Under the pieces are notes generated by a model that saw nothing but the letters and a program-made list of their open reading frames with translations, ran no database searches and was not told the DNA's origin. 64,000 nucleotides of DNA, taken from Vibrio artabrorum (GTDB lineage: Bacteria > Pseudomonadota > Gammaproteobacteria > Enterobacterales > Vibrionaceae). A program made the translations under genes and the position numbers. The DNA lies in contig NZ_AP025458.1 in NCBI RefSeq assembly GCF_024347295.1, positions 930,001 through 994,000 of the forward strand, given 5' to 3'. Below are positions 39,067 through 48,302 of the stretch, one piece after another. How positions within the stretch are numbered: the stretch's first letter is position 1; the number at the start of each line of letters is the position of its first letter.

Positions 39067-39101
39067 TGAACAAACGTTAAGATAAACTAAACGTTTGTTC
39101 A
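39067..39101. promoter_or_regulatory. Perfect 12 bp inverted repeat between yeiH and the LplT-PlsC gene
   Basis: TGAACAAACGTT and AACGTTTGTTCA separated by 11 nt. It is 84 bp upstream of yeiH and 30 bp after the end of the next gene. Without a T run it fits an operator or a factor-assisted 3' hairpin. Confidence 0.55.
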
Positions 39102-39130
39102 TGACCTGAATTTTAGTGGATATCGAACAC

Positions 39131-41005
39131 TTATTGCCATCGCCCACGCAGTTTAGCAACCGCCTGGCGTAGAAGCTCGCAAGACGCTTCATTTGGTGAA
39201 ATCGGTTTGCCTGCTTCTATCTCTAGCTTAGTCCAAAAACGAGTGGGTAATCCTTTACACGCACGCCCTTTATAGCGGCTAAAGTAACTGCCCCATAACC
39301 CTTTCAGTGCCATTGGGATCACCGGAACGGGAGAGCGTTTGATGATCAGCTCCATACCACGCATGAACTCGGCCACTTCTCCATCACTCGTGAGTTGACC
39401 TTCTGGGAAGATACATACGATGTGCCCCTCGTGCAGCGCTTGCTCGACCTCTTTGAAAGCGTGACGAATCGAGCGTCGATTCGTTGATGAGATAGGAATA
39501 ACCCCCGCTCGTCTCAAGAAGCGCCTTAAGGGAGGAAGATTGGCATAGTCCTCTTCCATAACAAAGCGAATCAAGCGTGGGCATACCGCACTCAGAAGCA
39601 GTGCATCCATATAACTCACATGGTTACAGACGATTAATGCCCCGCCTTTTTCGGGTAGGTGATCCAAGTTCTTATGCTTTACTCGATACATGCTGTGAGT
39701 GACTACCCACATCAAGAATCGGAACGCATAAATAGGCACCTGATAAAACAGGTAAAGCATCACTAAGGTGTTCAATAATGCTAAAAACACAAACAGTTGA
39801 GGAATGGAAAGCTCAAGCACACTCAGGCAAAGAATACCCAGAATGGCACTCCCTACCATAAACAGCGAGTTGTAGATGTTGAGACCCGCGATAACTTGTG
39901 CTCGCTCATTTGGTTTCGCTCGTAACTGCATTAAGGAATACAACGGAACAATAAAGATACCGCCGGAAACACCAAGCAGTAGCAGGTAACTGAAGAGCGG
40001 CCATAGCTCGGAATACGTTACAAATTGGTAGAATGAGTGAAAATGAGGTAGAGATTCAGGAATTGATAGTGCCATCAATAGACCGAATATAGAGATCCCC
40101 ATGCAGCCTATAGGCACTATGCCAATTTCAATTCTGTGGTTGGACAGTTTGTCACACGTTAACGAACCAATGGCAATGCCAACAGAGAATAGTGCTAACA
40201 GAAAGGCGACCGAACTTTCTGTCCCATTCAGATAAAGGCGAGTGAAATTTGGAAACTGAGTCAAGTAAGCCGCACCAAGGAACCAGAACCAACTGATTGA
40301 CATGAGCGCTTGAAAAGTCGAACGATCTTTTTTGGCAATTGCGAGTGTGCTGCGGGTTAACTTGATGGGTTGCCACTTCACTTTTAATGCTGGTGCATTG
40401 CTGGGGGCTTCAGGAATGAAACAGCTTGATATATAACCAAAAATTGCAAATAAAACAATGCACACAGCGGCAATAAGCTTAGCGTTTTCTTCGGATGCAA
40501 TTATCCCCGCGCTTAAGGTGCCAATTAGGATCGCTAAAAATGTACCAGTCTCGACGAGGGCATTACCGGACACCAGTTCTTTGGTCTTTAACTGTTGTGG
40601 GAGTAGTGCGTACTTAACCGGGCCAAAAAAGGCGCTTTGCGTTCCCATCAGAAAAAGCAAGAGAAGTAATATTCCGTAGCTTTCGTAGATAAGTCCGACA
40701 GCACCCAGTGACATAATCACGACTTCGAGCATCTTCACCTTACGAATAAACCAAGACTTTTCGTACTTATCTGCTAGTACGCCTGCTAAAGCAGAAAATA
40801 GAAAGAAGGGAAGAATGAATAGGCCAGCGGCTAAATTAATGAACAAATTTTTAGAAATAGGTAGCGTATCAGCGCTTGCGAAAGCAACAAATAATAACAG
40901 AATATTTTTAAAGACGTTGTCATTAAACGCACCCAGAAACTGGGTGATAAAGTAGGGTAGAAACCTTTTTTGCGTTAACAGCGAAGATGGGCTGCTGTTG
41001 TTCAT
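39131..41005 (-). CDS. MFS transporter fused to 1-acylglycerol-phosphate acyltransferase (LplT-PlsC type)
   Basis: A 624-residue fusion. Residues about 1-425 form a 12-helix MFS transporter resembling the lysophospholipid flippase LplT (FITQFLGAFNDNVFKN). Residues about 430-624 form a PlsC acyltransferase domain with the HxxxxD motif (NHVSYMDALLL) and the FPEGQLT motif. In E. coli LplT works with Aas; here the acyl-ACP synthetase domain of Aas is absent. It probably brings lysophospholipid inward and reacylates it. It lies 17 bp behind a TetR gene on the same strand. Confidence 0.9.
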   Translation of the reverse strand: MNNSSPSSLLTQKRFLPYFITQFLGAFNDNVFKNILLLFVAFASADTLPISKNLFINLAAGLFILPFFLFSALAGVLADKYEKSWFIRKVKMLEVVIMSLGAVGLIYESYGILLLLLFLMGTQSAFFGPVKYALLPQQLKTKELVSGNALVETGTFLAILIGTLSAGIIASEENAKLIAAVCIVLFAIFGYISSCFIPEAPSNAPALKVKWQPIKLTRSTLAIAKKDRSTFQALMSISWFWFLGAAYLTQFPNFTRLYLNGTESSVAFLLALFSVGIAIGSLTCDKLSNHRIEIGIVPIGCMGISIFGLLMALSIPESLPHFHSFYQFVTYSELWPLFSYLLLLGVSGGIFIVPLYSLMQLRAKPNERAQVIAGLNIYNSLFMVGSAILGILCLSVLELSIPQLFVFLALLNTLVMLYLFYQVPIYAFRFLMWVVTHSMYRVKHKNLDHLPEKGGALIVCNHVSYMDALLLSAVCPRLIRFVMEEDYANLPPLRRFLRRAGVIPISSTNRRSIRHAFKEVEQALHEGHIVCIFPEGQLTSDGEVAEFMRGMELIIKRSPVPVIPMALKGLWGSYFSRYKGRACKGLPTRFWTKLEIEAGKPISPNEASCELLRQAVAKLRGRWQ

Positions 41006-41022
41006 TCTCGTTCCTTGGATGA

Positions 41023-41613
41023 TTACCAGCGGGTTAAGTAGTTTGAAATAAGGTTATTAATCAATTCCTTACCATCAATAGGCTCTGAGGCGAAAAACTT
41101 ATCATCAACGCTGAGTAGAGTGATTCCATGCACGCCAGCCCATAATACCCGGCTGGCTTTGAGCACTTCGCTTTCAGTATGCTCCGGCTCGATTGCCACA
41201 AGCAACTGTTCTAGCATGCTGGTCATCATATCGATTCGGTTTGACTGCCACTCTGGAAGGTTCTCGCCATTCATGTTGTGCTCGAAGATAAGTTGCCAGC
41301 GGTTCGGGTGCTTTTGCGCGTAGTCGTGGTAGCAATAAGCGAGATTGAATAACGCTTGTTGAGGGCTGCTTGATTGTTCTACGACAGAAGCCGATTCAGC
41401 GGCGAGCTCATCTAATGTTTGAGCGACAACGTGCAGCAGCAGAAGGTTGTAGTTGCCAAATACATTCACCAATGTACTGGGCACATAGCCAATCATGTTG
41501 GCAATTTTTCGTAAACTTAACTCGTGATAGGAGTGCTGTTCTAAAAAAACCGTTACGGTATCTAAGGTCAACTGAACCAATTGTTCTCGAGTATGATCGT
41601 TTCTTCGTGCCAT
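41023..41613 (-). CDS. TetR family transcriptional regulator
   Basis: A 196-residue regulator with an N-terminal TetR helix-turn-helix (LSLRKIANMIGYVPSTLVNVFGN is within about 28-50, given here in two parts: LSLRKIANMIGYVPST, LVNVFGN) and a helical ligand domain. It is co-transcribed with the LplT-PlsC gene, 17 bp upstream. A perfect palindrome 16 bp before its start is the likely operator, so it probably represses its own operon in response to a lipid or fatty acid signal (inference). Confidence 0.88.
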   Translation of the reverse strand: MARRNDHTREQLVQLTLDTVTVFLEQHSYHELSLRKIANMIGYVPSTLVNVFGNYNLLLLHVVAQTLDELAAESASVVEQSSSPQQALFNLAYCYHDYAQKHPNRWQLIFEHNMNGENLPEWQSNRIDMMTSMLEQLLVAIEPEHTESEVLKASRVLWAGVHGITLLSVDDKFFASEPIDGKELINNLISNYLTRW

Positions 41614-41628
41614 GATTCGTTTCTAGTA

Positions 41629-41645
41629 AATGAACATCGTTCATT
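41629..41645. promoter_or_regulatory. Palindromic operator for the TetR regulator
   Basis: AATGAAC-ATC-GTTCATT: perfect 7 bp arms with a 3 bp centre, 16 bp upstream of the tetR start codon. The TGAAC/GTTCA half-site also occurs at the ends of the 39067-39101 repeat. Confidence 0.65.
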
Positions 41646-41811
41646 ATCTTATATGCAGCCTTTGATGGCCGTCAATCCTTTCGCCAATTCAGCCCACAAT
41701 TAATAACCGCAATATTATGATACATATGTGAACATCGTGAACATTTCATTGTGCTTTGTTAAAGAGTATGATTAACGCGTCGAAAGATAAAGAACCCTTT
41801 AAAGGATAATA

Positions 41812-42720
41812 ATGAAACGATTTTTCTCACTAGTCGCGATTCTGATGGTATCAGTTGCGGTGACACCAATCGCGGAAGCGAAAAGATTTGGTGGTGGTAA
41901 GTCTTTTGGTAAGAGTTTCAAAACGGCTCCTGCTCCTAAACAGCAACACCAGAACACTAACTCGATCCGTCAAGATCAAACAGGTAAGAACACCGCGGCT
42001 AATTCAAGTAAGAAAGGCCTTATGGGCGGTCTGCTAGGCGGTTTACTTGCGGGCGGTCTATTAGCGGCATTCTTTGGTGGTGCATTTGAAGGTATCCAGT
42101 TTATGGATATCCTGATCATGGGTTTGATTGCTTTCTTAGCGTTCAAATTCCTACGAGGAATGTTGGGTGCGAAACAAGGCTCCATGAATCAGGAGCGCGG
42201 CCAACAGCCAGCTTTTGGTAGTATGGGACAAAACAAGTTTGAATCATCACAGCAAAAGCCAAATGTTCACAACTTCGAGCAAGCGCCAACTCAACCTCAA
42301 GGTGCTGCGAGCGGTTTTGGTTTTGGTGCGCAAAGCGATGTTCCGCATAACTACCCACCGGGTTTTGATCAAGCAGCTTTCATCAATGGTTCTCGTGAGC
42401 ACTACCGTATATTACAAGGTGCATGGAACCACAATGAGCTAAGTACGATTGAAGAATACGTGTCTCCAAGTCTATTTGAAGACCTAAAATCTGAGCGTAG
42501 CAAGCTAGATGGTGATCAGCATACCGACGTAATGTACGTTGATGCTGAAATCGTTCGTGCTGACCATGACGGCAGCAAAGCACAGCTAAGCCTACAGTTT
42601 AGTGGGCGTTACCGTGATTCAGCGGAAGGTATTGAAGAAGATATCACCGATATTTGGCATTTAGAGCGTGATCTTACGACTCAAAATGCACCTTGGCTAA
42701 TCGTGGGTATTCAAGGTTAA
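41812..42720 (+). CDS. Tim44-domain membrane protein
   Basis: A 302-residue protein. N-terminal signal or anchor (MKRFFSLVAILMVSVAVTPIAEA), a low-complexity Lys/Gln/Asn stretch (about 25-70), a Gly-rich hydrophobic segment (GGLLGGLLAGGLLAAFFGGA) and a second hydrophobic helix (MDILIMGLIAFLAFKFLRG). The C-terminal half (about 180-302) is a Tim44-like domain ending in IWHLERDL...PWLIVGIQG. Function in bacteria is unknown. Start ATG 41812 after AAAGGA; a terminator follows. Confidence 0.85.
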   Translation: MKRFFSLVAILMVSVAVTPIAEAKRFGGGKSFGKSFKTAPAPKQQHQNTNSIRQDQTGKNTAANSSKKGLMGGLLGGLLAGGLLAAFFGGAFEGIQFMDILIMGLIAFLAFKFLRGMLGAKQGSMNQERGQQPAFGSMGQNKFESSQQKPNVHNFEQAPTQPQGAASGFGFGAQSDVPHNYPPGFDQAAFINGSREHYRILQGAWNHNELSTIEEYVSPSLFEDLKSERSKLDGDQHTDVMYVDAEIVRADHDGSKAQLSLQFSGRYRDSAEGIEEDITDIWHLERDLTTQNAPWLIVGIQG

Positions 42721-42770
42721 CCTCGATAGCTAACGAATAATGAGTTAATTCGGTATTACTTTGATTATTG

Positions 42771-42805
42771 AAAGCCCCTACAGAGAAATCGGTAGGGGCT
42801 TTTTT
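42771..42805 (+). terminator. Terminator after the Tim44-domain gene
   Basis: AAAGCCCCTAC and GTAGGGGCTTT (11 bp stem, 10 nt loop) followed by TTT. Confidence 0.92.
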
Positions 42806-42977
42806 GTGTGCTGAGGGTAGCAAGCCAGTCATAACTAGGTTCTTAGAACGGCTACTTCTCTGTTTTGATAGAGAGATTCAAATTTGAGAGGCAGTACTTT
42901 GAAAGCGGACATTTGTCCTCAATGCTTTGTGCCATTACTCCTTATGATTGCGCCAACAAAACAAATAAGGAAACATT

Positions 42978-43685
42978 ATGACTGCACATATTGCTGGCAC
43001 TGCTGAGGATTTCGCATCTACAGTAATTATGCCGGGTGACCCACTACGAGCGAAATACATTGCTGAAACCTACTTAGAAGACGCAAAACTCGTGACTGAT
43101 ATTCGAAACATGCTTGGATACACTGGCTATTACAAAGGGCAGCGCATCTCAGTTATGGGGCATGGCATGGGTGTACCATCAATGGTTCTCTATGGTCATG
43201 AACTGATTAATGACTTCGGTGTTAAGCGCATTATTCGTATCGGCAGTGTTGGTGCAACGCAGAAAAATGTCATGATGCGTGATGTGATTTTGGCACAAGC
43301 TGCCGGTACAGACTCTCCAACTAATGCCAAGCGCAGCAGTGGCTATCACATGGCGACATCGGCAACGTTTGAGCTTTTACATAATGCTTACCTTTCAGCA
43401 AAAGAGAAGAATATAGATGTTAAAGTTGGCAACGTGTTTACTGGCGACCTTTATTACGATCCTGATGAAGATCTTATCCCTGCCTTAGAGCGTTTTGGGG
43501 TGCTTGGTATCGATATGGAAGTTGCAGGCTTATACGGGCTAGCACAACAATTTGGTATTGAGTCATTAGCGATCCTGACGGTGTCTGATCATTGTATCAC
43601 GGGTGAGGAGACCACCGCAGAAGAGCGTCAGCTTTCATTCAACAACATGATTGAAATTGCTCTAGAAACGGCAATCAAAGCTTAA
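42978..43685 (+). CDS. deoD: DeoD-type purine nucleoside phosphorylase
   Basis: A 235-residue enzyme that cleaves purine (deoxy)nucleosides with phosphate to base and ribose 1-phosphate. Motifs: VIMPGDPLRAK (phosphate binding), GHGMGVPSM, RIGSVGAT and DMEVAGLYGLA, with the catalytic Asp in TVSDH. The N-terminus reads HIAG where classical DeoD has HINA. Vibrios often have two deoD genes; its pairing with a transporter and a Crp-like regulator suggests a dedicated purine salvage module. Confidence 0.93.
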   Translation: MTAHIAGTAEDFASTVIMPGDPLRAKYIAETYLEDAKLVTDIRNMLGYTGYYKGQRISVMGHGMGVPSMVLYGHELINDFGVKRIIRIGSVGATQKNVMMRDVILAQAAGTDSPTNAKRSSGYHMATSATFELLHNAYLSAKEKNIDVKVGNVFTGDLYYDPDEDLIPALERFGVLGIDMEVAGLYGLAQQFGIESLAILTVSDHCITGEETTAEERQLSFNNMIEIALETAIKA

Positions 43686-43693
43686 GCCTGTGT

Positions 43694-43717
43694 GGAGGGC
43701 TTAAAGTTAAGCTCTCC
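43694..43717 (+). promoter_or_regulatory. Hairpin between deoD and the MFS gene
   Basis: GGAGGGCTTAA pairs with TTAAGCTCTCC (one wobble) around 2 nt; no T run. Located 40 bp before the MFS start codon. Confidence 0.5.
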
Positions 43718-43757
43718 CAAATTAAAACATCTAACCTACGAGCCCTTGGAGTGAACA

Positions 43758-44930
43758 ATGAAAAATAAAATGACACTCACTGCTATCAGTTTCCTCGCTA
43801 ATTTCGTTATGGCGGGCTTTGCGACACAATTTGGTATGTTGGTCGAGCCAATAGCCAATGCATTTAACGCGAATGTAAATGAAGTAGCATCAATATTTTC
43901 TTTATTAAATGGTGGAGCACTAGCCGGCACTATTGCGGCTTTCTTCTTAATTGAAAAAGTCGGTATTAAACGCATGACGGTGTTGTGCTATGGCATTATC
44001 GCACTGTCCTCATTAGGCCTTTACATTGCACCTTCGTTATCGATCGTGATGTTATGTATGGCTATTATTGGTTTTTGTGGAGGTGTTGGTCTGTGTATCG
44101 CTGGTACTATTGTCGTTTCATTATGGAAAGACAAAATTCAGAGCACAATGTTAGTGGTACAAGACGCGACATTTAACATTGCAGGTGTTGTGTTCCCAAT
44201 GATCACCACTTACGCACTTACTAATGCAATGAATTGGAGCATCAGTTACTTGAGTGTTGGCGTGGTTGCATTGGCAACAATGTTTATCGCTTTGCTGACT
44301 AACTTCAATCAATGTGGTGATGAAAGCGCAACACAAACTGAATCAAAGTCTGAATGGAACTTCGGCATTATTAGTGGTGGTATCGGACTATTCTTAGGAA
44401 TGCTTGCCCTTTATACTTTCTTAACTTGGGCTCCAATGTTTGTGAAAGAGAAGTTCGATATTCCATTTGAACAAGCGGGTAACATTATTACTCAGTATTG
44501 GTCAGCAGCGTTGGTTGGTGCTTTAGTTTCGACTGTCATTGTGTCGCGTATGAAGATTCAGTACTTCTTATTGACGATCATTACACTTGCAATGGTGATA
44601 ACGAGCGTCATCGTTACTACAAATCAACTAGAATGGCTCTCTTACCTGACTTATGGTTACGGGTTTGCTTGTGCTGCACTTTATAATGCTTTCATTGCTT
44701 ATGGTGTGTCATTTGTTCGCAATGCATCAAGTAAGAATGTTTCTTATATATTGGTTAGCGGCAGTGCTGGTGCAATGTTTAGCCCTGCGATTAGCTCTAT
44801 GATGGAAAGTATTGTTGGCTTACAAACAGTTATGTATGCCATCCCTGCAATATATGCTGTTGTATTGGTGATGCTTATTGCATCTACAAAGTACAAAGCA
44901 AGCCAATCCAATCAAACTCAAACTGCATAA
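43758..44930 (+). CDS. TsgA-like MFS transporter
   Basis: A 390-residue major facilitator with 12 hydrophobic segments in two halves around a polar loop (about 190-207). The N-terminus (LTAISFLANFVMAGFATQFGML) and the SLLNGGALAGTIAAFFLIEK segment resemble TsgA/FucP-group permeases. Coming 72 bp after deoD on the same strand it may import purine nucleosides or a related compound; this is inferred from context only. Followed by a hairpin shared with the convergent Crp-like gene. Confidence 0.82.
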   Translation: MKNKMTLTAISFLANFVMAGFATQFGMLVEPIANAFNANVNEVASIFSLLNGGALAGTIAAFFLIEKVGIKRMTVLCYGIIALSSLGLYIAPSLSIVMLCMAIIGFCGGVGLCIAGTIVVSLWKDKIQSTMLVVQDATFNIAGVVFPMITTYALTNAMNWSISYLSVGVVALATMFIALLTNFNQCGDESATQTESKSEWNFGIISGGIGLFLGMLALYTFLTWAPMFVKEKFDIPFEQAGNIITQYWSAALVGALVSTVIVSRMKIQYFLLTIITLAMVITSVIVTTNQLEWLSYLTYGYGFACAALYNAFIAYGVSFVRNASSKNVSYILVSGSAGAMFSPAISSMMESIVGLQTVMYAIPAIYAVVLVMLIASTKYKASQSNQTQTA

Positions 44931-44955
44931 ATAGTTATCGGTTTAAGCGACACTG

Positions 44956-44985
44956 AAAAGGTCTGTATTTGTGCAGGCCTTTATT
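44956..44985. terminator. Terminator between the MFS gene and the convergent Crp-like gene
   Basis: AAAGGTCTG and CAGGCCTTT (one wobble, 8 nt loop) followed by ATT on the plus strand. It overlaps the last codon of the minus-strand gene. Confidence 0.65.
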
Positions 44986-45655
44986 GCTCCGCAAATTTTT
45001 TAAGCCCTTCTAGATCAAGAATCCTTAGTCCTTTCTTTTCTTTAGCAATAAAACCTTTGCTCTCAAGCTCTTTCACCGCGCGGCGGTAGACTCTATCAGT
45101 CGTAGCGAAGCGTTCCGCTTCAAGATAGTTCTTTTGAAAGCCATCGACGGGTAAGTCATTCAAATATTGATGATAAATATCGTAGGCAACATTATAAGTA
45201 ATCGGATATAGAAGACGCCTTGTTAGGATCTCGACCGTGTCTTGATAGTCAATAGCGATAGCGCTAGCGAAATAGAGAGAAAGCCTAGGTTGTTCTAACA
45301 AGTACTTCTTTAGCTTTTGAGCATCAATGATAGATACGTTAACGGGCTCGATTGGCATAATATCCATTTGGCATCGGTATCCTGTAAAGAATTCCATTTC
45401 CCCGAAGACTTGTTGCTCACACTCAAGAGTACCTAACAAAAATGTTTTACCGTTGCGAGCTGTCATTCCCATGGAAACTCTTCCAGAATCAACAAGGTAA
45501 AGGTTATCTACATGCTCTCCTTGAGTTAATAACTTCTCATTTTCCTCAAATATTCTGCTCGTACAAATACAATCACGAATGGTTTGTTCGATTAGTTGCT
45601 TGTCTTCGGTCCACTCAGTTTCGAAGCGACCTTTTCCTAGGGTTTGTAGCTGCAT
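44981..45655 (-). CDS. Crp/Fnr family transcriptional regulator (YeiL-like)
   Basis: A 224-residue regulator: cyclic-nucleotide-binding-like beta roll (about 25-140: NLYLVDSGRVSMGM, FGEMEFFTGYRC) and a C-terminal winged helix (about 170-215: ERFATTDRVYRRAVKELESK). It lacks the Fnr N-terminal cysteine cluster. Its placement opposite a nucleoside phosphorylase and permease resembles YeiL-type regulators of nucleoside use, so it probably controls deoD and the transporter (inference). Confidence 0.82.
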   Translation of the reverse strand: MQLQTLGKGRFETEWTEDKQLIEQTIRDCICTSRIFEENEKLLTQGEHVDNLYLVDSGRVSMGMTARNGKTFLLGTLECEQQVFGEMEFFTGYRCQMDIMPIEPVNVSIIDAQKLKKYLLEQPRLSLYFASAIAIDYQDTVEILTRRLLYPITYNVAYDIYHQYLNDLPVDGFQKNYLEAERFATTDRVYRRAVKELESKGFIAKEKKGLRILDLEGLKKFAEQ

Positions 45656-45765
45656 ATTTGATTTTAATTCAGTTGTTGAGAGAAGTTTCTCAACTTGGGT
45701 GATAGGTTATCAAGATCGTTGAACGAGAAAGGTAACGGGTACAGTGAAATATTATACACAGCAAC

Positions 45766-45795
45766 GAAAAAAGCCAACTCAATGAGTTGGCTTTT
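45766..45795 (-). terminator. Terminator of the tRNA-Tyr operon
   Basis: AAAAGCCAACTCA and its complement around one base; on the minus strand it is followed by TTTTTTCG. It lies 24 bp after the last tRNA. Confidence 0.9.
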
Positions 45796-45818
45796 CGATT
45801 TTCCAATTAAGGAGAATA

Positions 45819-45903
<85 letters not shown>

Positions 45904-46005
45904 AGGGTGTGTCTTACTCTTCACAAAGTAAGCCTAAATTGATGTTTTCCCATAAGCCCATCAACTAGGTTGTTCTCTTAACTCTTAAAAGAGGCAAGAA
46001 GAATA

Positions 46006-46090
<85 letters not shown>

Positions 46091-46192
46091 AGGGTGTGTC
46101 TTACTCTTCACAAAGTAAGCCTAAATTGATGTTTTCCCATAAGCCCATCAACTAGGTTGTTCTCTTAACTCTTAAAAGAGGCAAGAAGAATA

Positions 46193-46277
<85 letters not shown>

Positions 46278-46379
46278 AGGGTGTGTCTTACTTTTCACAA
46301 AGTAAGCCTAAATTGATGTTTTCCCATAAGCCCATCAACTAGGTTGTTCTCTTAACTCTTAAAAGAGGTAAGAAGAATA

Positions 46380-46464
<85 letters not shown>

Positions 46465-46566
46465 AGGGTGTGTCTTACTTTTCACAAAGTAAGCCTAAAT
46501 TGATGTTTTCCCATAAGCCCATCAATCAGGTTGTTCTCTTAACTCTCAAAAGAGCGAAGAAGAATA

Positions 46567-46651
<85 letters not shown>

Positions 46652-46753
46652 AGGGTGTGTCTTACTCTTCACAAAGTAAGCCTAAATTGATGTTTTCCCA
46701 TAAGCCCATCAACTAGGTTGTTCTCTTAACTCTTAAAAGAGGTAAGAGGAATA

Positions 46754-46838
<85 letters not shown>

Positions 46839-47225
46839 AGGGTGTTTTTCCTAACTCATAATGGATAGGCTAAAGAGATGTTTTTCCCAACGCATCTCTC
46901 AAGTTCGGGTCGCATCATAGCAAACACGTTAAACCTGTAAAGGGTTTTTCTTATGGTTTTGTGTTAAATGCTGTCTTTTTGGGCAAAGATGGCGAAAAGT
47001 ACGCATATTGCTCGTGAAGTGAACATTCGAGCTTAGGTTGGCGTAATAATAGGTAACACCTTGAGAAAATTAGCTTTCTGCAGTGTGTTTGGTTTGTTAA
47101 ATTCGTAATGGAACGTAAATGGAATTTAATTTAGATTTACATTTCTTGACGTTACAGCATTCATCTGTTGATAGAATACCGCTACTTCCATTTATAGATA
47201 CTAAATCTTACTGCAGACTATTATT
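46839..47225. other. 387 bp intergenic region between tRNA-Tyr operon and RND operon
   Basis: It holds the tRNA operon promoter (46914-46941, minus) and must hold the promoter of the RND efflux operon; TAGAAT at about 47176 preceded by TTGACG is a candidate with a spacer longer than ideal. No gene is seen. Confidence 0.45.
46914..46941 (-). promoter_or_regulatory. Promoter of the tRNA-Tyr operon
   Basis: On the minus strand: TTTACA, 16 nt, TATGAT, followed by the GC-rich discriminator GCGACCCG. This is a typical stable-RNA promoter responsive to ppGpp. The leader to copy 6 is about 70 nt. Confidence 0.8.
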
Positions 47226-48302
47226 ATGAAGCAAACATCTGTTTTAACCCTACTTAGCTTGTCGATTTTCATGGCGTCTCCAGCCGCACTTGCAAAGCGT
47301 CAGGGGTCTAGCACAGTGACGGTTGTTACTGAGCCTGTTGCTATTCACCAAGTTAACCAGTCTCTCTCTTTGGTTGGCAAGTTAGAAGCTGAACAATCGG
47401 TCATTATCACTTCTGAAGTGGCTGGTCGAGTTGATGCTATCAATGTCAAAGCGAATCAAGATGTCACCAAAGGGCAGATGTTGGTTCAGTTAGATGACAC
47501 TAAAGCGAAAGCCGCAGTGACAGAAGCACAAGCGTACCTAAAAGACGAGCAACGTAAGTTAGCGGAATTTCAACGGCTAGTGAAACGTAACGCGATCACG
47601 CAAACTGAAATTGATGCTCAGAAAACGAACGTCGAGATCGCCAATGCTCGTTTGGCTGCGGCCAATGCTAATCTTAGCGATCTGCACATCACGGCACCTT
47701 TTTCGGGTACGGTCGGTTTTATCGACTTTAGCCGCGGTAAAATGGTGACCGCTGGGACGGAACTCGTCACCCTAGATGACCTCTCAGTAATGCAATTAGA
47801 TCTACAAATCCCGGAGCGCTACCTTTCCAAATTGTCGAAAGGCATGAAAGTAACGGCTCGTACCAGTGCGTGGGGCGAGACTGAATTCATCGGTACTGTG
47901 GTCGGCATTGACACCCGTATCAATAGCGATACGCTAAATTTACGAGTTCGAATCCACTTTGACAACAATCATGATTACTTGAAGCCGGGCATGTTAGTGG
48001 AAGCGGATATGGATTTCCCTTCAGTTGAAGCGCCGATTATTCCAGTTCAAGCGCTTGAGTATTCAGGAACTAAACGTTTTGTTTATGTGATTGGTGATGA
48101 TAATAAAGCGGTTCGTACCGAAGTCTTTCTCGGTGCGCGTATCGATAACGAAGTCGTGATTGAAAAAGGCATCGAGATTGGTCAGAAAATCGTGGTGCAA
48201 GGTATCGTGAACATGCGTGACGGTGTGTTGGTGCAAGAGCTAGCCGTGGATCGCTTAGTTGATGCTGAAAGTGATAACAAACCACAAGAAGGCGCAAACT
48301 AA
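47226..48302 (+). CDS. RND efflux periplasmic adaptor (membrane fusion protein)
   Basis: A 358-residue protein: signal peptide (MKQTSVLTLLSLSIFMASPAALA), biotin/lipoyl-like domain (GRVDAINVKANQDVTKGQML), helical hairpin (about 85-155) and beta-barrel plus membrane-proximal domains. It links the RND pump to a TolC-type outer membrane channel. The stop codon TAA shares its last base with the ATG of the pump gene (TAATG), so the two are translationally coupled. Confidence 0.93.
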   Translation: MKQTSVLTLLSLSIFMASPAALAKRQGSSTVTVVTEPVAIHQVNQSLSLVGKLEAEQSVIITSEVAGRVDAINVKANQDVTKGQMLVQLDDTKAKAAVTEAQAYLKDEQRKLAEFQRLVKRNAITQTEIDAQKTNVEIANARLAAANANLSDLHITAPFSGTVGFIDFSRGKMVTAGTELVTLDDLSVMQLDLQIPERYLSKLSKGMKVTARTSAWGETEFIGTVVGIDTRINSDTLNLRVRIHFDNNHDYLKPGMLVEADMDFPSVEAPIIPVQALEYSGTKRFVYVIGDDNKAVRTEVFLGARIDNEVVIEKGIEIGQKIVVQGIVNMRDGVLVQELAVDRLVDAESDNKPQEGAN

